DNA from: a virus
Direction: 5' to 3' (one strand)
DNA: 48,660 bases
Virus record (IMG/VR): IMGVR_UViG_3300031803_000001
Coordinates: 1 to 48,660 of that record
Part shown: in pieces, positions 8,206-17,523 of the stretch
How positions within the stretch are numbered: the stretch's first letter is position 1
Layout: every line of letters starts with the position of its first letter
Position numbers and translations under genes: made by a program
The notes under the pieces: generated by a model
The model's database searches: none
The model's input: the letters and a program-made list of their open reading frames with translations, nothing else
What the model was told of the DNA's origin: nothing

Positions 8206-9237
8206 TCAGATTCTCCCTTTCGCACCTAGGTTTGGCATTTTTAATTTCGGAAAACCTTCAACCGAACTAACAGTAACGCACTGCTTAGCTTTAACAGCTT
8301 TCCATGTATCTGATTTTCGTAATAAAAAATATCCTTGTGGTAATTTAATCCCTAATTTTTTAGCCCATTCTGGATAAACACCTGTATTCCAATTTCCCCA
8401 ACTTTGATCCCAAATATATACCGCTTCACCGTATACTTCAATAACCCAATCCCAAAGTAAAACCCCAATAATTGCCATTGCATGAGCCCAACCACCTTTT
8501 AATCTACTAACCCCATGCTCGTCTCTTTTTGAAGAAACCCCAATTCCAGAACCACAAGACCATGTTCTACCATTAGCTAAATTTGCATCAATCTCATCCA
8601 TATCTGAAGCAATAGCATAATCACCTATTTTAACTTTTCTAGTTTGCTCTAAAAGATCAGATGGTGGCCCACTTCTACACCATTTACTAACTCCTAAACG
8701 ATAATAATCAACATAGCGTTCAAAATTATAATGCTTACCTTCATTTGTATTATATTCTTTTTCCAACAGTAAACCCCCCTTAAATGACTTTATGACATCA
8801 TAAACTGTCATTCCTTTTCCGCAACCACCCCGCATCCCGTAAATTAAGCAAGTTGCAGAAGATTCAATATACTGTTCTTTTCTACCTTCCCCGAATAAGC
8901 CTTGATTAAGTCTATTAATATCCAACATCAACCTAGTAGACCACGAAAAACAATCAGAATCTTTCTGTGCTCCATGCCCAGCATCTGAATCTATTGCTGT
9001 ATACTTTGCAAAAGGTAAATACACTGTATTCTTTTTAACTGTATCCTGAAGATGGGGTGCTTTATCTGCAAAAAAAGGAGACTCTTCTACATTGTAGAAA
9101 AAGTCTGCTTTCTTTGCTGCCAAATCACTTCTTTGAATTGGCGAACAAAGCGAACTATCTACATGGACGCCAACTTTCCTACCTTCTTTATAATCTTGGA
9201 GAGTAGTCACAACTTTGTTCCCTCGTATGCGGCCCAT
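8206..9237 (-). CDS. Papain-like (C1 family) cysteine peptidase
   Basis: A 343-residue protein with the order of a papain-fold peptidase: Cys96 in DSDCFSWSTRL, His252 in GGWAHAMAIIGV, and IWDQSWGNW at about 275-283 where papains carry NSWG. The catalytic Asn is therefore replaced by Asp277 or Gln278, which could lower or change activity. No signal peptide is seen. In this operon it could be an endolysin-type peptidase acting on cell-wall peptides or S-layer/protein envelopes, or a virion protein. It overlaps the upstream gene by about 31 bp, and the lipoprotein and holin-like genes follow. Confidence 0.7.
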   Translation of the reverse strand: MGRIRGNKVVTTLQDYKEGRKVGVHVDSSLCSPIQRSDLAAKKADFFYNVEESPFFADKAPHLQDTVKKNTVYLPFAKYTAIDSDAGHGAQKDSDCFSWSTRLMLDINRLNQGLFGEGRKEQYIESSATCLIYGMRGGCGKGMTVYDVIKSFKGGLLLEKEYNTNEGKHYNFERYVDYYRLGVSKWCRSGPPSDLLEQTRKVKIGDYAIASDMDEIDANLANGRTWSCGSGIGVSSKRDEHGVSRLKGGWAHAMAIIGVLLWDWVIEVYGEAVYIWDQSWGNWNTGVYPEWAKKLGIKLPQGYFLLRKSDTWKAVKAKQCVTVSSVEGFPKLKMPNLGAKGRI

Positions 9238-9716
9238 GCAATTGCATCGAGCATTTGAGGAATAACTACTTTATTTATCTCAGTATCTGGCTCTAAACCA
9301 GTTTCTTCCTGGAGAAAAACTTCTATCATTTCCCCAATACCTGGTGTAGTCTTTCCAGAAAAAGCTAACTCCAAAGCTAAAGCTTGATAATGAGCAAACT
9401 GTTGATTTGTAACTATATGATTAACATCTCGCCGAACAATTGAAGCAAATTCGTGATAAAAATAAGCTACATCCAGTAACATCTCTTTAACAACTGCTCC
9501 TTCACTTAATGCACCTCTAATTGGTTCTACTTTAGCTTTAATGACAGCAACAGGCTCTTTAAAAATTAAAACTGAAAGATTCTCATCTCCATCTGGAGTA
9601 ACAACTTTAATAGGTGAATTATCAATCTTATTTTTAAAACTGGTGAGGTAGCCTCCCCTGGAAAGGTAAGCTGCTACTAAAGCTCCTAACACAGCTAATT
9701 TTTTTCCTTTGCTCAT
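9207..9716 (-). CDS. Hypothetical protein with N-terminal membrane segment
   Basis: A 169-residue protein starting MSKGKKLAVLGALVAAYLSRGG: a basic N-terminus then a short hydrophobic stretch that could be an uncleaved anchor or a signal. The remaining part is mixed alpha/beta with a helical centre. I do not recognise a family. It overlaps the peptidase gene downstream and the small membrane gene upstream by 4 bp, so its product is probably made together with them. Confidence 0.5.
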   Translation of the reverse strand: MSKGKKLAVLGALVAAYLSRGGYLTSFKNKIDNSPIKVVTPDGDENLSVLIFKEPVAVIKAKVEPIRGALSEGAVVKEMLLDVAYFYHEFASIVRRDVNHIVTNQQFAHYQALALELAFSGKTTPGIGEMIEVFLQEETGLEPDTEINKVVIPQMLDAIAWAAYEGTKL

Positions 9717-10003
9717 ATTTTAGCCTCTTCTTTGTCCTTTGGCTCATGTTGAACTAATAAAGGGGCTATTTCATCAAGTTTTTTATTTAACTCCTCGCAA
9801 CAAAGAGAATCACAACTAATATACAGCTGTTCCCAAAATTTTAAACGTCTAGAAGTAGAAGAGACTGTGGCTTTTGTCATACTAACTGAAAAGAGCGCTT
9901 GCTTTAGTTTTCCTGCCAAGTTTGGAAAAAAAATAGAAATTGCTAATAAAACAATCCCGCCTGCAATTCCGTAATCAACCAGTTTAGTAGGGTCAAAACT
10001 CAT
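9713..10003 (-). CDS. Small single-pass membrane protein
   Basis: Ninety-six residues with one clear transmembrane helix at about 12-29 (YGIAGGIVLLAISIFFPN), a basic cytoplasmic-type stretch, a Cys cluster (SCDSLCCEEL) and an acidic/basic tail. It overlaps the next gene by 4 bp. It may belong to the lysis or internal virion group, but no family is recognised. Confidence 0.5.
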   Translation of the reverse strand: MSFDPTKLVDYGIAGGIVLLAISIFFPNLAGKLKQALFSVSMTKATVSSTSRRLKFWEQLYISCDSLCCEELNKKLDEIAPLLVQHEPKDKEEAKI

Positions 10004-10014
10004 GCAGTACTTTC

Positions 10015-10407
10015 CTATGCTGTATATCCAACAACAACTTTAACAGTAACAACTGTAGTAGATGGATTAGTAAAATATAACGCAGTGATATTTGTACCAA
10101 TTGGAACAGATTCAAAAGAAAAACTATTGCCCCAAACTAGTGGCAAATCAAGTTTCATAAGAAAACTATCATCTGGAGATCCTGTTGATGGATCATTAGT
10201 ATAAATATTAATATCGCCTGAAGAATAAATTGAAAAAAACTTTAAATTCGCTGTATGAATGTCCTGAATATTTTTTACCAGATTATCAGCCGAACCAGGA
10301 ATATTGCATGTGAACTTAAAAACTGATTCAACAACTTCTACGTATAATCCCCCAACAATAGTCGTACCAACCTGCAACCGTTTAGTTGCTGAAATATTAA
10401 TCGTCAT
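10015..10407 (-). CDS. Minor structural protein, beta-rich
   Basis: A 130-residue protein starting MTINISATKRL, rich in Thr, Val and Ser, without membrane segments. It ends in a run of short beta strands (ITALYFTNPSTTVVTVKVVVGYTA), a pattern common in small phage head or tail accessory proteins. Like the next upstream gene product it begins MTIN and ends near GY/AY; the two may be distant paralogs. Function is not known. Confidence 0.5.
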   Translation of the reverse strand: MTINISATKRLQVGTTIVGGLYVEVVESVFKFTCNIPGSADNLVKNIQDIHTANLKFFSIYSSGDINIYTNDPSTGSPDDSFLMKLDLPLVWGNSFSFESVPIGTNITALYFTNPSTTVVTVKVVVGYTA

Positions 10408-10426
10408 AATCCATAAATTCTATTAA

Positions 10427-10831
10427 TTAGTAGGCTGTATTTAAGTTAACCCCAATAATAGCTTTAATATTTAAACTATCATCACTACTAGTTAAAAACC
10501 CTTTTGTTACTGCCCCAGTAAACGGGTCATCAAATCCTGCATCTTTAACATAAATAAATGGTTTCAAAGAAGTGATAGTAAAAGAATCTATTGGAACAGA
10601 AGCATTGTTTGTTTCAAGTGTAATTGTAGTAGAAGCGTCTCCTTCAGACATACCAACAAATCCACCTGGATCATCTTCATATACAAACATTTCCAAAGGA
10701 TAATCTGCTCCTTCATACTCAGAATCAAGAATATCCATAGTACAAATTTGGGCTCCTGATAAAGATTTAGTTGCACTAAATCCAAAGCCTTCAACATCCA
10801 CTTCCTGAAAATACACTGCATTAATGGTCAT
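10427..10831 (-). CDS. Minor structural protein, beta-rich
   Basis: A 134-residue acidic protein (MTINAVYFQEVDVEG) made mostly of short beta-prone stretches with Asp/Gly turns. It has no membrane segment or catalytic motif. It lies 19 bp upstream of a gene of similar size and opening residues. Placement between fibre genes and the peptidase suggests a small virion component; this is inference from position. Confidence 0.45.
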   Translation of the reverse strand: MTINAVYFQEVDVEGFGFSATKSLSGAQICTMDILDSEYEGADYPLEMFVYEDDPGGFVGMSEGDASTTITLETNNASVPIDSFTITSLKPFIYVKDAGFDDPFTGAVTKGFLTSSDDSLNIKAIIGVNLNTAY

Positions 10832-11317
10832 CTACCCAACCTTTGCTTCTAAAACTTCTTGGGGATTACCAGCCATACTAGGATGGTTATTGATCGCAAT
10901 AATAAGAGGAGCTTTTGTTTCTGTATCCAGTGATCTATGATCAATTTCCTGTGATTTAGGAAGAATATGCTTGATAAAATCAAGATACAATCTTAATTCT
11001 TTTTTACGCAGTGCCCCTAGCCAATCAACTAATACATCATAATCTTGTCCATCTGAACCAATAAGACTTTCTAAAGCAGCTTTCTTAATTAGCTCTACTT
11101 GTTGAGCAATTTTAAGTCTTCCATTTTGAATTTGTTTTTCAGCTGATTTAATGCTGGAAGAAAGCTCTTTTTTAGCTTCTATTTTTATAGGCTTAGATAA
11201 ATTCTCTTTTTCTGTGTCAAACTTCTTTGGATTAGGTCTAGCAGCTGACGATTCAGCTAATTCTTTTAATTCATCAGAAATCGCAATTGCAAGATTAGCC
11301 TCAATAGTTGACATCAT
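10832..11317 (-). CDS. Helical protein, function unknown
   Basis: A 161-residue, mainly helical protein. Residues ~35-75 are Lys/Glu-rich and likely a coiled coil; a second helical block (DWLGALRKKELRLYLDFIKHILPKSQE) follows. The LYLDFIKHILPK phrase is reminiscent of segments in some small-terminase-like or DNA-binding phage proteins, so this is a weak candidate for the missing small terminase, despite lying about 4 kb upstream of the large subunit in the same operon. Its end overlaps neither neighbour by more than 4 bp. Confidence 0.45.
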   Translation of the reverse strand: MMSTIEANLAIAISDELKELAESSAARPNPKKFDTEKENLSKPIKIEAKKELSSSIKSAEKQIQNGRLKIAQQVELIKKAALESLIGSDGQDYDVLVDWLGALRKKELRLYLDFIKHILPKSQEIDHRSLDTETKAPLIIAINNHPSMAGNPQEVLEAKVG

Positions 11318-11640
11318 AAAGCCTTAACTAAAATTTGCCCATTATCTGTTTTATAAGGAGCACCCGCACGTGTGTATTCCCCTTCAAAAAACCAAATACC
11401 TACTGTATCTAAATCTCCAGAAGTTAACTGATAAACAATAAATGTCGGGTCCCCAGCTTCATCATTTTCCAATATTGCTGTTTCAATAACAACAGTTGCT
11501 GAATCTACATGCCTAAAATTAATCTTATGACCAGTTGTACCTGTTAAATCAATAACTTCAAAACTTACAGGATGAATTGCTTGAACTCTAATTCTAGGTC
11601 CATAAGCACCAATCTTTTTAATTGCAATTTCTACGCCCAT
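11314..11640 (-). CDS. BppU-N-like baseplate/fibre-associated protein
   Basis: A 108-residue beta protein. The pattern of an N-terminal strand with polar turns, then YQLTSGDLDTVGIWFFEGEYTRAGAPY and a final ILVKAL, resembles the N-terminal domain of upper baseplate proteins (BppU type), which anchor receptor-binding modules. The neighbouring fibre genes fit this. It overlaps both neighbours by 1-4 bp. The assignment is by pattern only. Confidence 0.5.
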   Translation of the reverse strand: MGVEIAIKKIGAYGPRIRVQAIHPVSFEVIDLTGTTGHKINFRHVDSATVVIETAILENDEAGDPTFIVYQLTSGDLDTVGIWFFEGEYTRAGAPYKTDNGQILVKAL

Positions 11641-11858
11641 CAGTCTACCAATTTAGAATCAATCACTTCTGGAATAAAAAGTTTCTTATTTATATCTTCT
11701 GGTGCGCAAAGTAAATAATTCACATCTTCTAAACAATTTAATCGATAATCTCTACTTACATCTGATAAAACAAAGGTACCAGTCTTTATAAACTGACCAA
11801 TTCGATCCTTTATAAACTTCCCATCTCTTGCTTTAATATACTTAGAAAGAGTAATCAT
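11640..11858 (-). CDS. Small structural protein with FIK octapeptide repeats
   Basis: Seventy-two residues. The N-terminus carries three 8-residue units in a row, seen as SKYIKAR, DGKFIKDR and IGQFIKTG (residues ~5-27). The same kind of tandem unit occurs in the 1019-residue tail protein near 40.7 kb. The rest is polar with two cysteines. Function is unknown; the shared repeat suggests a small virion attachment or trimerisation element. Confidence 0.5.
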   Translation of the reverse strand: MITLSKYIKARDGKFIKDRIGQFIKTGTFVLSDVSRDYRLNCLEDVNYLLCAPEDINKKLFIPEVIDSKLVD

Positions 11859-12094
11859 CTATTATTTGAAAAACGCTTCTCCTGTCTTTCTCGTTCATGA
11901 GGAACTTCTTGTCTATGATCAGGAGGCAATTTCTGCCCATTATCTTCAGGGGAAGAATTCATCTCTTTAGATAACTTTGCTGCTATACTTAAAGCAGGGC
12001 CAGATACCTGTAATCCTCCAGACTTAACTGCTAAATCAAGTAGATTAATTAATTGTTGGGCTTCTTCTGCTGTCAAAGAAAGTTGAAGCATCAT
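11855..12094 (-). CDS. Small hypothetical protein
   Basis: Seventy-nine residues. The first ~45 residues form a predicted helical pair (LTAEEAQQLINLLDLAVKSG), followed by a very polar, basic tail (PHERERQEKRFSNNR). The stop overlaps the next start by 4 bp. No family is recognised. It is kept as real because it is packed tightly in the late operon. Confidence 0.45.
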   Translation of the reverse strand: MMLQLSLTAEEAQQLINLLDLAVKSGGLQVSGPALSIAAKLSKEMNSSPEDNGQKLPPDHRQEVPHERERQEKRFSNNR

Positions 12095-12104
12095 TACTCC
12101 TAAA

Positions 12105-12482
12105 CTAGCTTACTACTGGTCCTGGATATACACCATTTACATCTAAAACAATACTTCCAGTTTTAACATCATAAGTCACTGGAGTTGCTAAATCTTCCAC
12201 TGGAATAGTCCCCGGACGTAATTCATTTAACAAGTTACCAAGTTTTGTATTAAGAGCAAAACTAAGAATCGCTTGATCACCTAGTGCATCAATTGTTAAT
12301 TGTGCATCAGATACTTCCCACCCATCAATATTCCAAAGTTCAACTCTAGCGCTATAATACTTATTATAAAGAGTTTCAAATGTGCTATTACCAATAGCTG
12401 TTAATCGTCTAGCAACTCTTTCATACTGAGTTACTTGTGGGGTTCTATCTTCCAGTAATCTAGGAAGATCATGAGCTGACAT
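12105..12482 (-). CDS. Fibre-associated structural protein
   Basis: A 125-residue protein immediately downstream of the large fibre gene. The N-terminal half is helical (TQYERVARRLTAIGNSTFETLYNKYY) and the C-terminal half is beta-rich with Pro/Gly turns, ending NGVYPGPVVS. It could be a fibre chaperone, a connector, or a small baseplate subunit. No catalytic motifs are visible. Confidence 0.45.
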   Translation of the reverse strand: MSAHDLPRLLEDRTPQVTQYERVARRLTAIGNSTFETLYNKYYSARVELWNIDGWEVSDAQLTIDALGDQAILSFALNTKLGNLLNELRPGTIPVEDLATPVTYDVKTGSIVLDVNGVYPGPVVS

Positions 12483-12495
12483 AATTCATATTCCT

Positions 12496-15400
12496 TTAAG
12501 AGCACCAGTTCGTCGCGTCTATTGCATAATACTTCACAGATGAACCAGCAGCTAGAGTTACTGAAGAATTAACTCCGGTGCCGTTGATATTATCTCCACT
12601 CGCCGGGAATATCTGCAAAGTTTGAGCCCCATTATTTTTAATAAAATGAAACGCTCCAGCTTCAGCTGAACGAATTGTAATAACGTCATTAGCATTAGCG
12701 CACACAGAAACCTCAATCACATCAACAGTTTGAGGTGCCTGACCTTGAGTTTGCGTAACACTAGCTGTAATAGCAGCATTTGTTCCGTGGGTTATAGAGT
12801 CAATATACCCTGTTCCAAAAAACAATGCTGAAGTTCCTAAATCAGCACTACCATCAGCATCAGGGTAAATATCTACGGAAGTTTCAATCCCTGCTGAATA
12901 AAAACCAAGATAAGAACTCGAACCACGTTTAAAGACAAAACTACGGGTTGAACCCCCTACTGTATGCGTGCCAAGAGTACATACATTAGCTGTATCAGTC
13001 CAATCAATTCTAAATCTTTCATAATCACTTGCTAAATTTGTAGCATCATTATAAAGATAAATATTTTGTTCGTTTGAAGAACCTCTATGAATATGAATAC
13101 TATCTTGAGCGCCACTAAGATCTATATTGTCATTTATAACATCTAACCAAATAGTGGCTATACGAGCATAGCTTGCACCTAAATTAACTAAAGAATCAGT
13201 TTCTGGCCTAAAATGTCCAGAATAATCCATATGCCATCTTGTACCGCCGTTAATATTGTAAGTTAGGTAAGACGCTTCGATGATTGCCTGCCGCGCACCG
13301 GTTTCGTCAAACCGAAGATTTTGCATGTGTACATCATTAGTAGCAACTACATCACCACTCAAATCAATTTCTAATTGTTTTGTAATAGTAGCACTAGCAT
13401 CTGGAGTAGTCCAAAATTCCATTGTAGATGGATGGTCGCCAACTGCCCATGTACCCCCTGATTTAACGAATATCTCCGCCGCTAAACCGCTAGCAGTTCC
13501 ATCGTCACCTTCCCAACGAAGATTACCAATCTCTTCCCCCGTAGTCATAGTTAAACCGTCATCAGGAAATTTCTCAAATTTAATTCTTCCAGAATCAGCC
13601 GAGGTATTTGAATGGCAGGCCAGTCTAAAGAAAAACTCATCAGACCGTTGCAATAACAGCATACTAGACCCAGTACCTGGAGCAGCACCCAAGCCAAAAT
13701 TACCAGTAGATTCTAAAAACAAAACATCCACTGGTTCTGTTGCACCTGCTGGAGTTAAACCAATAAACATATTAGTTCGAGCTGTTGATTCGCTCCAAGA
13801 TTCATCAGCTTCAAATAAGATTCTAGCTCCTTGTATTTCTGTACTACCACCCCAGCCAGAAAAAGTTATTTCACCAAGGTCTTCATTATTTGAACTCGCT
13901 CCAAGGTCCTCAGGAAGTTTAGCTAGGGTTAAAACCGCTTTATCCGAATTAGTATTGCTGTCTTCTGTTAACTTTAACTTCCGATTAGTTCCGTCCCAGA
14001 TTAAATTAGAATCACCCTTAATAGTATCACTATCTAGCCAAAACACTACTTGGTTAACAGCAGGGGTTCCAGATATATCCACTGAACCACTTCCCCAAGG
14101 TGGATTAGTAACTGTTAAGTCCTCACAAAAAACTTCATTTGCAAAATGTGCATCTTGATCTTTATCTAACCTTAATGCTTCTATGTCTTCCCCACTATTG
14201 ATTATTACATTTCTGGAAGAAGAAGCTAATATCAGGTCACTAGGAGAAATAATCTTTATTTCTGCACCAACGGCATGATCTACTACAGTCTTTCCAATTA
14301 CTGGAATAGTAGCAGCTCTAACTCTTGCTGGTTGTCTTCCACCTATATTACTTCCAATATAGGAAAATCCACGAATAGACTGAGCAGTACCTTTACAAGG
14401 ACTGTCATCTAGCGGAAAATAAGCTGCATCTAACTTAGGATCACCTTCTAAACTAGGTGATTGACCAATCCTAACATCAGTAGCTCCATCAAATCCACTA
14501 TCAGCTACCCAATCAGCTAAATCATTTGAATAAGCACCACCTTCACTATACTTAGCAGTATCTGCTCGTGTTGAATCAGTTGGCCAATAGAAATTGTTCT
14601 CTCTCAATACATTAGTAGTCACCCCTGAAAAATGTACTAAATCTTCTGGACTAGCAACAATACAGTTAATTACTTCAACACCATCTGGACTAACATTAGT
14701 TTGAAGATTATCACCTCGATAATCTCCTATGTCTGGATTAGGCGTATCGCACAAACCAGTACAGAAATAAGCTCTTACAATTCCTCTTACAGCAGTAGTA
14801 GAATCACTACCATATTTAAACATTTCTGAAGACGTAGAATCAAGATCGTCTATAAATGCCCCATTAGAAATTCTATTTCTAAACTTAATACCAGTACCAA
14901 CTCCCTGTACAATCCAAACTGGGCCAACAGTAAAATCAGCTAAAGCTACAAGATTAGCACACTCCAAACACTCAATATCTTCTATTAATACTCCACAACT
15001 ATGTGACCCTACTGAAATAGAATCATCCAGCATTCGTTGTGTACGTAAACGTAAAATACTAATGGCATGGTGAAATACTGATCCTGGAAGACTTCCGCCA
15101 GTTAGTTTTATCCCATCCATTCCCCCATCATATACCACATCTTCTACTACTACTTGACTACAATCAGTTTCAAAGGAAAAGCTATTTCCATCGCCCATAG
15201 CTTTAGTAGCAGTAACATCTGTTCCTTTAGCTTGATCCCAAGTATTAAACTCATATCTTCCAGTGCATCTACATCTATTAATATGAATTCTAGTAGAATT
15301 AGTAAATTGAGCTGCTAGCTTACAATTTGTAAAGGTGCAATCTTCAATAGTAAAATCTGTGGTGTCAGCATCACCCCTGAAAATAGCTGTAGAACTATGC

Positions 15401-16347
15401 CGACCAAAATTATAAAAATCAATATTTTTTATAACAGTGTTGCTACCAATATTCTTTAGTAACCGCTGGTTATGAGATATAGAAATCCCAGTTACCCCTG
15501 GATCAGAATGATCATGCAATTTTACTACAAGAATAGGACCAGTTTTTAATCGAAAACCAGCCGGTGCATCAATTAATTCATCATCATCATAGCAATGAGG
15601 AAGTACATATCCATCTACAGTATTAACATGAGCTGTATCAATAAACGGTTGATCAGTACCACCTATGGAGGTTTCCCATGCCCCAGTAATAGCTCCATGA
15701 GCTGACCAGCTCATCCCTGGAAAGGAAAAATCCCCAAATATACGGGGCCTATTATTTTCGTCATAAGCTACTAAAGCGATATTGTCTGCGTTTACATCGC
15801 CAGAAGAAGTAACATTTCTATAATCTCCAGGTAATACCTGTATCCGCTCACCAGATGAAAATGCAGCGACACTAGCTCCTAAATCAGCTGGATCGTCAAA
15901 TGTTCCAGTTCCAGTTGCTCCAGGTTTAACATAAACTTCATCAGTTATCGTTAAATCTCGATCTACTACTAATGGTTTTCTAGTAGCTTCAGCAGAATTA
16001 TAAGCTATCTCAGTTGTTCCAGTCCAGGCTAGAACATCATATTCCTGTCCTGGAACTAGATTGCCAATAACGCCAATAAACTCACCAGTTCCTATAGACA
16101 GTAAATCTAAATCGGCACCAAATGCCCATTCAGCATCTCCAGTTTTTCTATACCAACAATGTAATCTAGTTTCCGATCCAACAGTAGGCCAAGTTACTCT
16201 TATATGCAATTCGGTAAAATTAGCCTTTACTACCATTGTTTCGGTAGCAGCACCAGTATTAGCAGTTGATAAAAAACTGCCATTTTTGTATATAATAGCT
16301 GGAAGGGCGGGGGAGCCCGTGGTAGTAAGATTATTCGTTAAAGTCAT
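12496..16347 (-). CDS. Large tail fibre/spike with beta-helix domain
   Basis: A 1283-residue protein, the longest gene here. After a short leader, a fibronectin-III-like segment (about 45-130) precedes a right-handed beta-helix: YVKPGATGTGTFDDPADL and GERIQVLPGDY are typical openings, followed by many ...IEDCTF.../...INRCRC... turns to about residue 640, as in pectate-lyase-like phage spikes that bind or cut surface polysaccharide. The C-terminal half is a fibre shaft with repeated SADLGT...F-type units, and the last ~90 residues look like a trimerising tip (AGAFHFIKNNGAQTLQIFP). No catalytic residues can be assigned with certainty. It likely sets host range. Confidence 0.75.
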   Translation of the reverse strand: MTLTNNLTTTGSPALPAIIYKNGSFLSTANTGAATETMVVKANFTELHIRVTWPTVGSETRLHCWYRKTGDAEWAFGADLDLLSIGTGEFIGVIGNLVPGQEYDVLAWTGTTEIAYNSAEATRKPLVVDRDLTITDEVYVKPGATGTGTFDDPADLGASVAAFSSGERIQVLPGDYRNVTSSGDVNADNIALVAYDENNRPRIFGDFSFPGMSWSAHGAITGAWETSIGGTDQPFIDTAHVNTVDGYVLPHCYDDDELIDAPAGFRLKTGPILVVKLHDHSDPGVTGISISHNQRLLKNIGSNTVIKNIDFYNFGRHSSTAIFRGDADTTDFTIEDCTFTNCKLAAQFTNSTRIHINRCRCTGRYEFNTWDQAKGTDVTATKAMGDGNSFSFETDCSQVVVEDVVYDGGMDGIKLTGGSLPGSVFHHAISILRLRTQRMLDDSISVGSHSCGVLIEDIECLECANLVALADFTVGPVWIVQGVGTGIKFRNRISNGAFIDDLDSTSSEMFKYGSDSTTAVRGIVRAYFCTGLCDTPNPDIGDYRGDNLQTNVSPDGVEVINCIVASPEDLVHFSGVTTNVLRENNFYWPTDSTRADTAKYSEGGAYSNDLADWVADSGFDGATDVRIGQSPSLEGDPKLDAAYFPLDDSPCKGTAQSIRGFSYIGSNIGGRQPARVRAATIPVIGKTVVDHAVGAEIKIISPSDLILASSSRNVIINSGEDIEALRLDKDQDAHFANEVFCEDLTVTNPPWGSGSVDISGTPAVNQVVFWLDSDTIKGDSNLIWDGTNRKLKLTEDSNTNSDKAVLTLAKLPEDLGASSNNEDLGEITFSGWGGSTEIQGARILFEADESWSESTARTNMFIGLTPAGATEPVDVLFLESTGNFGLGAAPGTGSSMLLLQRSDEFFFRLACHSNTSADSGRIKFEKFPDDGLTMTTGEEIGNLRWEGDDGTASGLAAEIFVKSGGTWAVGDHPSTMEFWTTPDASATITKQLEIDLSGDVVATNDVHMQNLRFDETGARQAIIEASYLTYNINGGTRWHMDYSGHFRPETDSLVNLGASYARIATIWLDVINDNIDLSGAQDSIHIHRGSSNEQNIYLYNDATNLASDYERFRIDWTDTANVCTLGTHTVGGSTRSFVFKRGSSSYLGFYSAGIETSVDIYPDADGSADLGTSALFFGTGYIDSITHGTNAAITASVTQTQGQAPQTVDVIEVSVCANANDVITIRSAEAGAFHFIKNNGAQTLQIFPASGDNINGTGVNSSVTLAAGSSVKYYAIDATNWCS

Positions 16348-16383
16348 AAGTTTTCATTACTGAAAAAAATAGTTAATCCGCAC

Positions 16384-17523
16384 CTATGCAATTATCTGAT
16401 AGGAAATATCTCTGATTATATTCCCTTTAGCTCGTTTATCATTGAAACTTCTACCACTCGGGGTTAAGATCGGTTCTGAAGTTTCCGGGATACCAGAACT
16501 AATACCAGCGTTAAAATCCCAAGTCCAACCATAATCTTCATCAAAATAAAGATCATATCTAGTTACTTCCTGATTACCTGAAAATGGTTGTGGGGGCAAA
16601 GGAGTTATGCCAGCACTAGCCCAATCTATAGTAAATCCACCTCCAGAAGTTTGCTGTACTGCCAAAGTACACCATCCTGTAGAAGTTTTAGACATAGCCC
16701 CCATTGTTACATTGCCAGTTAGATCGCCATTTTTATTAAAGTAGCTTCCTGTATCGAAGTTTATAGAAACCGAACCAGTTAATGGTCCAATCTCATCTCT
16801 TCCTAAATACCTATGATCAGAAGAAGCCCAAGAAGGTATATTAGTAACATTTAAATCAGTACAGTATATAGTCGCCGCTCTTAAAGGAGCAGTTCCTATA
16901 TCGCTGGTATTATTCGTCCTAAAAAATAAATGCCCAGATAAATCTAGGTAAGTACTGTACAATACTCCAGCTCTTAAGGCATCAGTCCCTAGATCATTAG
17001 CGCCATTAGTCTGAAAAGTAATATCTACTCCAGACCTAATCTCTATGCCAAATATAGCATGGAAATTATCCGCCCAAACATCAGCAATAGGACTACTAGA
17101 ACTTCCTATTACAACAGTATTGTTAGCTGGAAGTACACTATTGGTTCCTAAAGTCAATATAGCGGCAGCAGTAGCTTCTAATACTAAATCATCAGTGTTT
17201 GCTAATCTAAGTGTACCAGCACTATCTATATCTAATGTACCAACCTCACTTGCGTGATCTAATCTAATACCCTCATCATCACCTAATTGAGTAACACTAA
17301 ACGTAGATAGGATATTAGCTTCTCCATTTATCCCTAAACGACCTTCTACTCCTAAATCTAGTAAGCTCGTGCCTGAAACATTAATATCTAATACTTTGGA
17401 GTCTGCATGTGAAGCACTGTTCCCTATATTAGCGTATAGGAATTTAAATACAGTACTGGCATCATTCCATATATCGTCATCCAGCTCGTGTAAGAATACA
17501 CTAACATCATCTGGATATGGCAT
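16384..17523 (-). CDS. Tail fibre shaft protein
   Basis: A 379-residue fibre protein with repeated units of the kind NDLGTDALRAGVLYSTYLDL and SDIGTAPLRAATIYCTDL (about residues 195-250), the same repeat class as the shaft of the larger fibre downstream. The C-terminus is a compact domain with aromatic residues (DYGWTWDFNAG). It overlaps the preceding small membrane gene by 17 bp and has a GGCGGAG ribosome site upstream. It may form the proximal part of a two-part fibre. Confidence 0.68.
   Translation of the reverse strand: MPYPDDVSVFLHELDDDIWNDASTVFKFLYANIGNSASHADSKVLDINVSGTSLLDLGVEGRLGINGEANILSTFSVTQLGDDEGIRLDHASEVGTLDIDSAGTLRLANTDDLVLEATAAAILTLGTNSVLPANNTVVIGSSSSPIADVWADNFHAIFGIEIRSGVDITFQTNGANDLGTDALRAGVLYSTYLDLSGHLFFRTNNTSDIGTAPLRAATIYCTDLNVTNIPSWASSDHRYLGRDEIGPLTGSVSINFDTGSYFNKNGDLTGNVTMGAMSKTSTGWCTLAVQQTSGGGFTIDWASAGITPLPPQPFSGNQEVTRYDLYFDEDYGWTWDFNAGISSGIPETSEPILTPSGRSFNDKRAKGNIIRDISYQIIA

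Noticed and set aside
13280-14158. A 292-codon open frame on the plus strand
   Set aside because: It lies fully inside the large tail fibre gene on the opposite strand, has no ribosome site, and reads as the low-complexity complement of the fibre sequence.
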